Made by a program: the position numbers and the translations under genes. The notes beneath the pieces are model-generated. The model made no database searches, was not told the DNA's origin, and saw only the letters and a list, made by a program, of their open reading frames with translations. This document shows positions 1 through 4,401 of a stretch of 6,168 bases of DNA, one piece after another; the stretch's first letter is position 1; the number at the start of each line of letters is the position of its first letter. The stretch comes from Acidimicrobiia bacterium. Lineage in GTDB: Bacteria; Actinomycetota; Acidimicrobiia; UBA5794; UBA11373. The stretch is taken from the NCBI GenBank assembly GCA_025456165.1, contig JALOLI010000079.1, positions 1 to 6,168 on the forward strand. Reading direction: 5' to 3'.

Positions 1-729
1 CGGCTTCATCAGTGCGAGTTCGGGCTCGCCGATGAGGTGCCGGGTGGCCGCGCTGAGGGGGAGGTGCAGGCTGACGACGTCGGCCTCGGCGAGCAGGGCC
101 TGCAGATCGCGGTAGCCGATGCCCAGTTCGGCTTCCTCGTCTTCGCTCAGCCTCCGCACGTCGTAGTAGACCAGCGATGCCTCAAAGCCTCGCAGCCGCC
201 GGGCCAGGGCCCGGCCGATGTTCCCCAGGCCCACCAGTCCGACGGTCTTGCCGCCGATCTCGTAGCTCATCCGGGACGTGCTGAACGGGGACTCCCAGGC
301 GCCGCGGCGCACCCTGGCGGCCACCGAGGTCAGCTGGCGGTACGAGGCGAGGATCAGCAGGATGATGTGCTCGGCCACGGACGGGGCATTGGCCCCGCCG
401 TTGGTGGCCACCGGGATGCCGCGGCGCTTCGCCAGGGCAACATCCATCTCGTCGTAGCCGGCGCTGAGCAACTGAATGAGCCGCACCTTGCCGCGGGCGG
501 CATCCAGGACGGCGGGCGTCACCGCCCCGGCCAGGGCCAGGATGAAGTCCGCTTCGCCGACAACGGCCAGGGCGCCGTCGGGATCACCGGCCGGGTCGGC
601 CCATACCACCTCGACCTCCTCCGGGGTGTAGCGGCCGCCGACCTCCATCACCGGGCCGGTGAGCCGGGGCAGCACGGCAACCCGGGGCCGCCGCGCCGGG
701 CTCGCCTCGTCTCCCCCACTTCCGTACAT
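1..729 (-). CDS. D-isomer-specific 2-hydroxyacid dehydrogenase, partial (C-terminus off left edge)
   Basis: Predicted cytoplasmic NAD(H)-dependent oxidoreductase interconverting a 2-keto acid and a D-2-hydroxy acid; the substrate cannot be read from this part. The minus strand reads open for 243 codons from ATG 729-727 to the edge. The catalytic domain begins with a VAVLPRLTG strand. The family segment LLSAGYDEMD...RRGIPVATNGGAN..SVAEH lies near residues 88-125. The nucleotide-binding site GLVGLGNIG (residues 164-172) holds GxGxxG, and D190 after the second strand favours NAD over NADP. ADVVSLHLPLS (about 216-226) is the usual next motif. Usual length is 310-330 residues, so about 70-90 are missing, including the catalytic Arg, Glu and His. 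The start is fixed by GGAGG (741-737) seven bases upstream. It is divergent from the LCP gene. A relative such as phosphoglycerate dehydrogenase or a glyoxylate reductase is possible. The family call is firm, the substrate unknown. Confidence 0.93.
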   Translation of the reverse strand, partial: MYGSGGDEASPARRPRVAVLPRLTGPVMEVGGRYTPEEVEVVWADPAGDPDGALAVVGEADFILALAGAVTPAVLDAARGKVRLIQLLSAGYDEMDVALAKRRGIPVATNGGANAPSVAEHIILLILASYRQLTSVAARVRRGAWESPFSTSRMSYEIGGKTVGLVGLGNIGRALARRLRGFEASLVYYDVRRLSEDEEAELGIGYRDLQALLAEADVVSLHLPLSAATRHLIGEPELALMKP

Positions 730-764
730 CGACCCACCTCCGCGGCGCGGGCTGAGTCGGCCGG

Positions 765-776
765 CCCGAGATCGGG
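765..776. repeat. Short inverted repeat in the divergent spacer
   Basis: CCCGA (765-769) and TCGGG (772-776) form a perfect 5-bp inverted repeat around GA. It lies 36 bp upstream of the dehydrogenase start and could be an operator or a chance GC palindrome. Only the symmetry is seen; no regulator is visible in the window. Confidence 0.25.
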
Positions 777-867
777 TCGGTGGCCCGCATCGGTTTGTGC
801 CTCCCAGTCTCCCACCGGGAAGGCGAGGATGCCAGCAGCGCCGGCCCGCACAGATATGCCGCAGGTG

Positions 868-880
868 CGCGAGACTCGCG
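868..880. promoter_or_regulatory. 13-bp palindrome just upstream of the LCP gene's ribosome binding site
   Basis: CGCGAG (868-873), a single A, then CTCGCG (875-880) make a perfect 6-bp palindrome ending two bases before the GGAGG of the LCP gene. It could be a repressor site. As RNA it could be a small hairpin (CGCGA/TCGCG around GAC) that limits access to the ribosome binding site. No convincing -35/-10 pair was found upstream, so the transcription start is unknown. The role is inferred; the symmetry is seen. Confidence 0.35.
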
Positions 881-882
881 GC

Positions 883-887
883 GGAGG
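883..887 (+). promoter_or_regulatory. Ribosome binding site that sets the LCP start
   Basis: GGAGG lies five bases before ATG 893 and only two before ATG 890, so 893 is preferred. Both ATGs are in frame and differ by one Met. The reading frame stays open back to ATG 659, but that 78-residue extension is Arg/Pro-rich, overlaps the dehydrogenase gene on the other strand, and would bury the signal peptide. Confidence 0.7.
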
Positions 888-892
888 CGATG

Positions 893-2041
893 ATGCGGCG
901 CACCGTGGCGGTGGTCCTGGCGGCCGGCTTGCTGGCGGCGGGATGTGACGCGGGCGGCGGGGAAGGAACCACGGTCCCGGCCACAGCCCCCACGACAACT
1001 ACCTCCACAACCACCACCGCACCTACCACCACCACGACCACGACGACCGCCCCGCCCCCGACCACGACCACCACCACCACGATGCCCACGACGACCACGA
1101 CCACCCTCCCCGAGGGCTTCCCGGCGGAGGGGCGGGTGAACGTCCTGCTCATGGGCGCCGACTCCGGCATCGGCCGGCGCGGCGTCCGCACCGACACGAT
1201 GATGGTGCTCTCCATCGACCCGGCCACCGGGGGGGTGGCGATGTTCGGCATCCCCCGCAACCTGTGGGGGCTCCCCTTTCCTCCCGGGCACCCCGCCGCC
1301 GGGTCCTTCGACTGCGGCGACTGCTTCGGCGGGATCGCCAACGAGATCTACCAGTGGGCTGCCGGGCGGCCCGACCTGTTCGGCGAGGAGGACCCGGGGG
1401 CGGCCGCCGCCAAGGTCATCTTCGGCCACTTCCTCGGCCTAGAGATCCACTACTACGCCCTGGTGGACCTGCAGGGCTTCGTGGATGTCGTCGACGCCGT
1501 CGGCGGGATCGACATCCGGGTCCTCCAACCCATCTCCGACGAGGAGTACCCCAACGTGGACGGCACCTTCTCGGAGATCGACCTGGCCCCGGGCACCTAC
1601 CACATGGACGGCCACGAGGCCCTCTACTACGCCCGCTCCCGCCACTCGTCGGACGACTTCAACCGCATGGCCCGCCAGCGCTGCGTCCTGCAGGCGCTGG
1701 CCCGGCAAGTGAGCCCGCTGACCTGGCTAGGCCGCCTCGCGGTCATCCGGGAGGCGGTGGCCACCGACCTGCCCCCGGCGGTGGCTATCTACCTGATCGA
1801 ACTGCTCCCCGACTTCGACACCGCCGCCATCGTCGCCATCCGCTTCATGCCCGATGCCCCGGAGTTCGCCGGGACCGAGTCCACCTACCTCGCGGGGTGG
1901 ACCGCCGACCGGTACCCCATCCCCGACCGGGACTTGATCGCGGCGACGGTGGCCGCGGTCCTGGGCCTGCCCCCGGCCGAGGCCATCGCCCAGCTCGGCC
2001 TGCAACCCCTCGAAGCCGTCTGCGGGGCAGTGGAACCCTGA
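893..2041 (+). CDS. LytR-CpsA-Psr (LCP) family lipoprotein with poly-Thr stalk
   Basis: 382 residues. LCP proteins transfer lipid-carried glycopolymers (teichoic acid, capsule or arabinogalactan-type chains) onto peptidoglycan outside the membrane. In order: charged start MRR; hydrophobic stretch 5-17 ending LLAAGC with C18 as predicted lipidated residue; Thr/Pro stalk 26-73; LCP domain from about 81. Family motifs seen: VNVLLMGADS (82-91), R99-T-D101-T with the metal/phosphate-binding Arg and Asp, IPRN (120-123), VGGIDI (203-208), the PGTYHMDGHEAL segment, and ARSRHSSDD followed by R258 and R261-Q. Oddities: IPRN replaces the usual IPRD; C141 and C144 form a CxxC uncommon in the family; most LCP proteins use an uncleaved membrane helix rather than a lipobox. 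There is no LytR_C domain; the last 110 residues match nothing I recognise. The family call is firm; polymer and acceptor are unknown. Confidence 0.92.
   Translation: MRRTVAVVLAAGLLAAGCDAGGGEGTTVPATAPTTTTSTTTTAPTTTTTTTTAPPPTTTTTTTMPTTTTTTLPEGFPAEGRVNVLLMGADSGIGRRGVRTDTMMVLSIDPATGGVAMFGIPRNLWGLPFPPGHPAAGSFDCGDCFGGIANEIYQWAAGRPDLFGEEDPGAAAAKVIFGHFLGLEIHYYALVDLQGFVDVVDAVGGIDIRVLQPISDEEYPNVDGTFSEIDLAPGTYHMDGHEALYYARSRHSSDDFNRMARQRCVLQALARQVSPLTWLGRLAVIREAVATDLPPAVAIYLIELLPDFDTAAIVAIRFMPDAPEFAGTESTYLAGWTADRYPIPDRDLIAATVAAVLGLPPAEAIAQLGLQPLEAVCGAVEP
968..1111 (+). repeat. Poly-Thr stalk-coding repeat in the LCP gene
   Basis: Residues 26-73 are nearly all Thr and Pro, with Thr runs of 8, 7 and 6 separated by AP, APPP and MP. 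The Thr codons are almost all ACC and ACG in irregular alternation, giving a degenerate trinucleotide repeat rather than a pure one. It is an extracytoplasmic spacer between the lipid anchor and the LCP domain and, by analogy with other actinobacterial Thr-rich linkers, may be O-glycosylated. The opposite strand reads as low-complexity sequence and is not a gene. Confidence 0.85.
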
Positions 2042-2058
2042 CGCGGCGGCTGCTGGGG

Positions 2059-2085
2059 GGGACGTCCGGCGGCGGGCGTCCCGCC
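2059..2085 (+). terminator. Possible hairpin terminator after the LCP gene
   Basis: Two competing stems start 17 bases after the LCP stop. GGGACG (2059-2064) pairs with CGTCCC (2077-2082). Alternatively GGCGGG (2071-2076) pairs with CCCGCC (2080-2085) around CGT. There is no T-tract, as is common in high-GC actinobacteria, so this is a candidate only. Confidence 0.4.
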
Positions 2086-2106
2086 CTGCCGTCAACGCGA
2101 TCGGGG

Positions 2107-2156
2107 ACCGGCGCTGCCGGTGGCGCGCTGCCGCTGCGGCTGGCAGACTGCCGGGC
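2107..2156 (+). promoter_or_regulatory. Upstream region of the 2157 gene: inverted and direct repeats, possible leaderless start
   Basis: ACCGGC (2107-2112) and GCCGGT (2116-2121) form a perfect inverted repeat around GCT. GCGCTGCCG occurs at 2111-2119 and again at 2125-2133, a 14-bp direct spacing. GGCAG (2142-2146), A, CTGCC (2148-2152) is an 11-bp palindrome just before the start codon. CAGACT (2144-2149) sits seven bases before ATG 2157, exactly where TACACT sits before ATG 3019. There is no Shine-Dalgarno sequence, so a leaderless mRNA is plausible. The -10 call is weak because its first base is not T. Confidence 0.35.
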
Positions 2157-2912
2157 ATGACGGGTAGGGCCCGCAGGCGCTGGCTCCTCGCCGGCGGGGT
2201 GCTGCTGATTCTGGCGACGGCGGCGGCCGTGGTCCTCTTCCTCTTCTGGGACCGGGCCACCCCGGCCGACCGCCAGGAGGTGGCGGCCACCCTGGTGACC
2301 GGCGCCGGGCAACCCGGCGACTACGGCCTGTACGAGTACGCCACCACCGGGTACGAGACCACCGACGCGCTGGGAGGAAGCCGGCACGACTACCCCGGCC
2401 GCACCTACCTGACCATCCAGCCGGGGGGTTGCGGGACGCTGGTGCGCTGGGAGGCGCTGCAGCAGCGGTGGGACGAGTGGGACTACTGCCCCGACGGCAG
2501 CCTGGCCGGCAGGCGCAACTATCACGAGTGGTTCACCATCGGCAATCTCGAAGTGTGGGCCTGCACGCCGCCGATCCCCGGCGGCGGCGAGCCCGGTGAC
2601 ACCTGGGAAGGCGCCTGCACCCGGGCTCAGGGCACCAACGTCGAGGCCGGCGCCGACAGCACCGCCTACGAGGTCATCGGCTACGAGACCCTCACCGTCG
2701 GGGGCGAGGAGGTCGAGACCCTGCACCTGCGCACCACCGCCGCCGGCATCGGCGGCTCCGACAGCAGCGACACCACCGACACCTGGGTCCTTCCCGGCAC
2801 CCGGCTCATCGTGCGCCAGCTGGCGGTCGGCTCCAGCGTGAGCCAGAGCCGCATCGGGCCGGTGCGCTACTACGAGGAGTACGAGATCAACCTCGTGTCT
2901 CTCTACCCATAG
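2157..2912 (+). CDS. Single-pass membrane protein of unknown function
   Basis: 251 residues; I do not recognise the family. A basic start (RARRR, residues 4-8) is followed by one hydrophobic helix, about 9-31, with no lipobox. The positive-inside rule places residues 32-251 outside the cytoplasm. That domain is rich in Tyr, Trp, Gly and Thr, with YEYATTGYETTDALGG (59-74), HDYPGRTYL (77-85) and a WDEWDYC segment (105-111). It has exactly four cysteines, C92, C111, C136 and C154, a spacing that suits two disulfides. The C-terminal half is predicted mostly beta by eye and ends shortly after YYEEYEI. It lies 115 bp after the LCP gene with repeats and hairpins between them, so it is probably transcribed separately. 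The start is ATG 2157 without a Shine-Dalgarno sequence. An envelope-associated sensor or binding domain is possible, but nothing shows it. Confidence 0.85.
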   Translation: MTGRARRRWLLAGGVLLILATAAAVVLFLFWDRATPADRQEVAATLVTGAGQPGDYGLYEYATTGYETTDALGGSRHDYPGRTYLTIQPGGCGTLVRWEALQQRWDEWDYCPDGSLAGRRNYHEWFTIGNLEVWACTPPIPGGGEPGDTWEGACTRAQGTNVEAGADSTAYEVIGYETLTVGGEEVETLHLRTTAAGIGGSDSSDTTDTWVLPGTRLIVRQLAVGSSVSQSRIGPVRYYEEYEINLVSLYP

Positions 2913-2923
2913 GGCTGATGGGG

Positions 2924-2940
2924 CCCGCCGCGTCGGCGGG
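2924..2940 (+). terminator. GC hairpin terminator after the membrane protein gene
   Basis: CCCGCCG (2924-2930) and CGGCGGG (2934-2940) form a perfect 7-bp stem with a CGT loop, starting 11 bases after the stop. There is no T-run. Placement between a stop codon and a new promoter supports termination. Confidence 0.55.
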
Positions 2941-2963
2941 AGACCACCCTGGCGCCGCCTCGC

Positions 2964-2985
2964 CATTATGGGAAATCCCCTATTG
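2964..2985. promoter_or_regulatory. Candidate autoregulatory operator of the toxin-antitoxin pair
   Basis: CATTATGGGA (2964-2973) and TCCCCTATTG (2976-2985) are inverted repeats matching at 8 of 10 positions around AA, with a perfect GGGA/TCCC core. The palindrome overlaps the -35 hexamer at 2983-2988, so a bound protein would block RNA polymerase. The surrounding 50 bases are about half A/T, unlike the flanks. Type II antitoxins usually repress their own operon, so the downstream antitoxin is the natural candidate to bind here; that is inference. Confidence 0.55.
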
Positions 2986-3018
2986 TGTGAAATGCTGGCG
3001 AGTCATACACTGCCGCCC
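2983..3018 (+). promoter_or_regulatory. Promoter of the toxin-antitoxin pair, leaderless
   Basis: TTGTGT (2983-2988), a 17-bp spacer, then TACACT (3006-3011) form the best sigma-70-type promoter in the window. The -10 ends seven bases before ATG 3019, so transcription should begin at or next to the start codon. There is no Shine-Dalgarno sequence at usable distance; the nearest purine run (GGCGAG, 2997-3002) is too far away. This also argues against an earlier in-frame ATG at 2968, which lies inside the palindrome. Confidence 0.65.
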
Positions 3019-3276
3019 ATGACAGCGCGGATCGACCTCACCATCGACAAGCAAGGGCGGATGTCCGTGGGCCGCTTGGGCCTCACCGAGGGTCACGCGG
3101 TGGCCGAGCCCCTCCCCGATGGCTCGGGTTGGGTGCTCCGCCCGGCACGGCTGCTCACTGAGGCCGAGCTCGATGTGCTGTCGCAACCGGGTGCCGAGGA
3201 TGCCATCCGGCGCTCCATCGAGGACCTGGCGGCGGGACGCACCCGGCCGGGCTCGCGACGCCGGGGCGAGGCCTGA
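3019..3276 (+). CDS. AbrB/MazE-like antitoxin, putative
   Basis: 85 residues. Residues 4-43 resemble the swapped-hairpin fold of AbrB/SpoVT/MazE proteins: a LTIDKQGRMSV strand-turn (7-17), LGLTEGHAV (20-28) matching the 'LGl..Gd.v' turn, then LPDGSGWVLRP (32-42) matching 'lpdG.givLrP'. The stretch between the GR turn and LGL is shorter than usual (about two residues where 'lPkelre.' normally stands), making this a compact variant. Residues 45-85 form an acidic then basic tail (LLTEAELDVL, IRRSIEDLAAG, a run of Arg), the kind of flexible region that wraps a toxin. It is followed after 3 bp by a RelE/ParE-like gene and preceded by a palindrome-covered promoter, both as expected of an antitoxin gene. 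Family assignment is by eye; confidence is moderate for the fold and lower for the pairing. Confidence 0.65.
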   Translation: MTARIDLTIDKQGRMSVGRLGLTEGHAVAEPLPDGSGWVLRPARLLTEAELDVLSQPGAEDAIRRSIEDLAAGRTRPGSRRRGEA

Positions 3277-3279
3277 AAG

Positions 3280-3555
3280 GTGCGCCTGCCGCTGGTCTTC
3301 ACCGCGGCCTTCATCGCGTCCTACGACGCCGTGCCGGGGCCCGACGTCGCTGCCGTCAACCGGATGCTCGACGACCTCGAGGAGCGGCACGGCCAACCGG
3401 AGATGCGCAGCGTGATCCATGTGGGAGCGGCGGTGCTGTTCGCCACCCCCCGCGTCTACGCCCCGCGAGGGGTGTACCGGATCACCTGGTGTTACGACGA
3501 CCGCAAGCGTCCGACGGCCGTTGCCTGCATCACGGTGGCCTCGATCGAGGCGTAG
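3280..3555 (+). CDS. RelE/ParE-like toxin, putative
   Basis: 91 residues starting at GTG 3280, three bases after the antitoxin stop, with GAGG (3268-3271) eight bases upstream as ribosome binding site, so the two genes are translationally close. Pattern: strand LPLVF, helices across 9-38 (AAFIASYDAVPG, VNRMLDDLEERHG), then a beta-sheet half with VGAAVLFATPRVY (48-60), VYRITWCYDD (65-74) and TAVACITVA (79-87). Two helices, then strands containing a 'yRi.w.yDD' core, are the RelE/ParE topology. Such toxins are mRNA interferases or gyrase inhibitors. Candidate functional residues are R43, H47, R58, R63, R67 and Y72, but I cannot match them to a known active site. It differs enough from well-known RelE members that it may belong to a less described subfamily. 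A non-toxic partner protein is the alternative. Confidence 0.55.
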   Translation: MRLPLVFTAAFIASYDAVPGPDVAAVNRMLDDLEERHGQPEMRSVIHVGAAVLFATPRVYAPRGVYRITWCYDDRKRPTAVACITVASIEA

Positions 3556-3557
3556 GG

Positions 3558-3576
3558 AGCCCCTCCCCCCGGGGCT
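3558..3576 (+). terminator. Possible hairpin terminator after the toxin gene
   Basis: AGCCCC (3558-3563) and GGGGCT (3571-3576) form a perfect 6-bp stem around a T/C-rich 7-base loop, starting two bases after the stop. There is no T-run. It abuts the candidate -10 of the next gene, so it could also be an operator. Confidence 0.4.
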
Positions 3577-3581
3577 AGCCT
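3576..3581 (+). promoter_or_regulatory. Candidate -10 element of the M23 peptidase gene
   Basis: TAGCCT ends nine bases before ATG 3591, which would give a 5' leader of only about 0-3 bases. No -35 resembling TTGACA lies 16-18 bp upstream. Only a weak GGGG precedes the ATG, consistent with leaderless translation. Confidence 0.4.
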
Positions 3582-3590
3582 GACGGGGCG

Positions 3591-4343
3591 ATGCCCGGAT
3601 GGCGGATCCCGTTAAGGCTGTCTCCGGACGGACGGCACAGCACGGCCGCGCAGCCCGTCATGTTGTCCGGGGCGCTGATGCTGTGCCTCGTCTCCTCGGG
3701 ATGCGGCGGGGCCGCCGTCTCCTTGACCCTCCCACCGGTCACCACGACGACCGAAACCGTCACCACGACGAGCGCCGCGACCACGACCGCGCCGCCGTCG
3801 AGCACCATCACCACTGCGGCCACCACCACGACCCGGCCCCTCGAGCCCTGGCAGGTCCCGGGGCGCCGCTACTACTTCCCCATCCAGCCGCCGGAGGCGG
3901 CCACCTACAGCGACGCCCACCACGACTACCCGGCGGCCGACATCTTCGCCCCGGCAGGGACGGCGGTGGTGGCGGTGACCGACGGCGTAGTGGACGAGTT
4001 GCGCCGCCTCGATCCCTGGGACCCCGGGGTGGACGACCCGGCCACTCGCGGCGGCCGCTTCGTCAGCATCGTGGGCGACGACGGGGTTCGGTACTACTGC
4101 TCGCACCTGGAGTCGGTGGTGCCGGGCCTCCGGGCCGGCGACCGGGTCGCCGCCGGCCAGGTGCTCGGCGCCCTGGGCAACAGCGGCGACGCCGTCACCA
4201 CCCCGCCCCACTGCCACTTCGGCATCTCCCGGCCGCTCGGCCCGGGCGACTGGGAGGTGCGGCGGGGCGAAGTGTGGCCGTACCGCTACCTCCAGGCCTG
4301 GGCCCGGGGGGAGGACCTGACCCCGGCGCTCCCGGGAGGCTGA
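3591..4343 (+). CDS. M23 (LytM-type) metallopeptidase lipoprotein with Thr-rich stalk
   Basis: 250 residues. M23 enzymes are zinc endopeptidases cutting peptide cross-bridges of peptidoglycan, or act as inactive activators of amidases. In order: 23-residue basic N-region; hydrophobic segment 24-37 ending VSSGC with C38 as lipidated residue; Thr/Ala/Pro stalk 51-81; M23 domain from about 94. Seen: HHDYPAADIFAPAGT (110-124) with D117 and H111 as likely zinc ligands, YYCSHLE with H172, LGALGNSG (192-199), and H207-C-H209-F with H209 as third zinc ligand. All expected catalytic residues appear present. H111 to D117 is H-x5-D rather than the H-x3-D of LytM, a spacing I believe occurs in an actinobacterial subgroup. 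The tail with WEVRRGEVWPYRYLQAW is typical of that subgroup. ATG 3660 would leave a signal peptide without basic residues, so 3591 is preferred. Confidence 0.93.
   Translation: MPGWRIPLRLSPDGRHSTAAQPVMLSGALMLCLVSSGCGGAAVSLTLPPVTTTTETVTTTSAATTTAPPSSTITTAATTTTRPLEPWQVPGRRYYFPIQPPEAATYSDAHHDYPAADIFAPAGTAVVAVTDGVVDELRRLDPWDPGVDDPATRGGRFVSIVGDDGVRYYCSHLESVVPGLRAGDRVAAGQVLGALGNSGDAVTTPPHCHFGISRPLGPGDWEVRRGEVWPYRYLQAWARGEDLTPALPGG
3741..3833 (+). repeat. Thr-rich stalk-coding repeat in the M23 gene
   Basis: Residues 51-81 consist mostly of Thr with Ala, Ser, Pro and single Glu, Val and Ile breaks, coded almost only by ACC and ACG. It is shorter and less regular than the stalk of the LCP protein. 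It is an extracytoplasmic spacer between the lipidated cysteine and the peptidase domain. Confidence 0.8.
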
Positions 4344-4365
4344 GCCACCGCCGGGCGGCCGGGTG

Positions 4366-4391
4366 TAGTGTCGGCAGCCGGGGTCTGCCGA
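4366..4391 (+). promoter_or_regulatory. Candidate -10 with overlapping operator-like palindrome for the oxidoreductase gene
   Basis: TAGTGT (4366-4371) is a plausible -10. Directly after it, TCGGCAG (4371-4377) and CTGCCGA (4385-4391) form a perfect 7-bp inverted repeat with a 7-base centre, spanning the expected transcription start near 4378 and ending at the GGAGG (4392-4396). If transcription starts there the full hairpin cannot form in RNA, so a DNA operator is the simpler reading. GGAGG is five bases before ATG 4402. No clear -35 is seen. Confidence 0.45.
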
Positions 4392-4401
4392 GGAGGGTGG
4401 A

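Noticed and set aside
37..948. Plus-strand open frame of 303 codons
   Set aside because: It lies opposite the dehydrogenase gene, whose minus-strand frame has clear NAD-binding motifs and a ribosome binding site. The plus-strand translation is low in hydrophobic order and matches nothing.
968..1111. Possible CRISPR or tandem-repeat array
   Set aside because: The repetition is Thr codons in frame with irregular ACC/ACG use, with no spacer-repeat structure.
584..1429. Minus-strand open frame of 281 codons
   Set aside because: Gly/Arg-rich antisense of the Thr stalk and the LCP domain; long only because high-GC DNA has few stops.
1264..2160. Plus-strand open frame of 298 codons, Arg/Pro/Gly-rich
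   Set aside because: An alternate-frame shadow inside the LCP gene.
2968..3018. 17-residue N-terminal extension of the antitoxin
   Set aside because: ATG 2968 lies within the palindrome and upstream of the promoter -10, without a ribosome binding site; the extension adds nothing to the AbrB-like fold.
3660..3671. Alternative start for the M23 gene at ATG 3660
   Set aside because: It would remove every basic residue before the hydrophobic stretch, and no ribosome binding site stands at proper distance.
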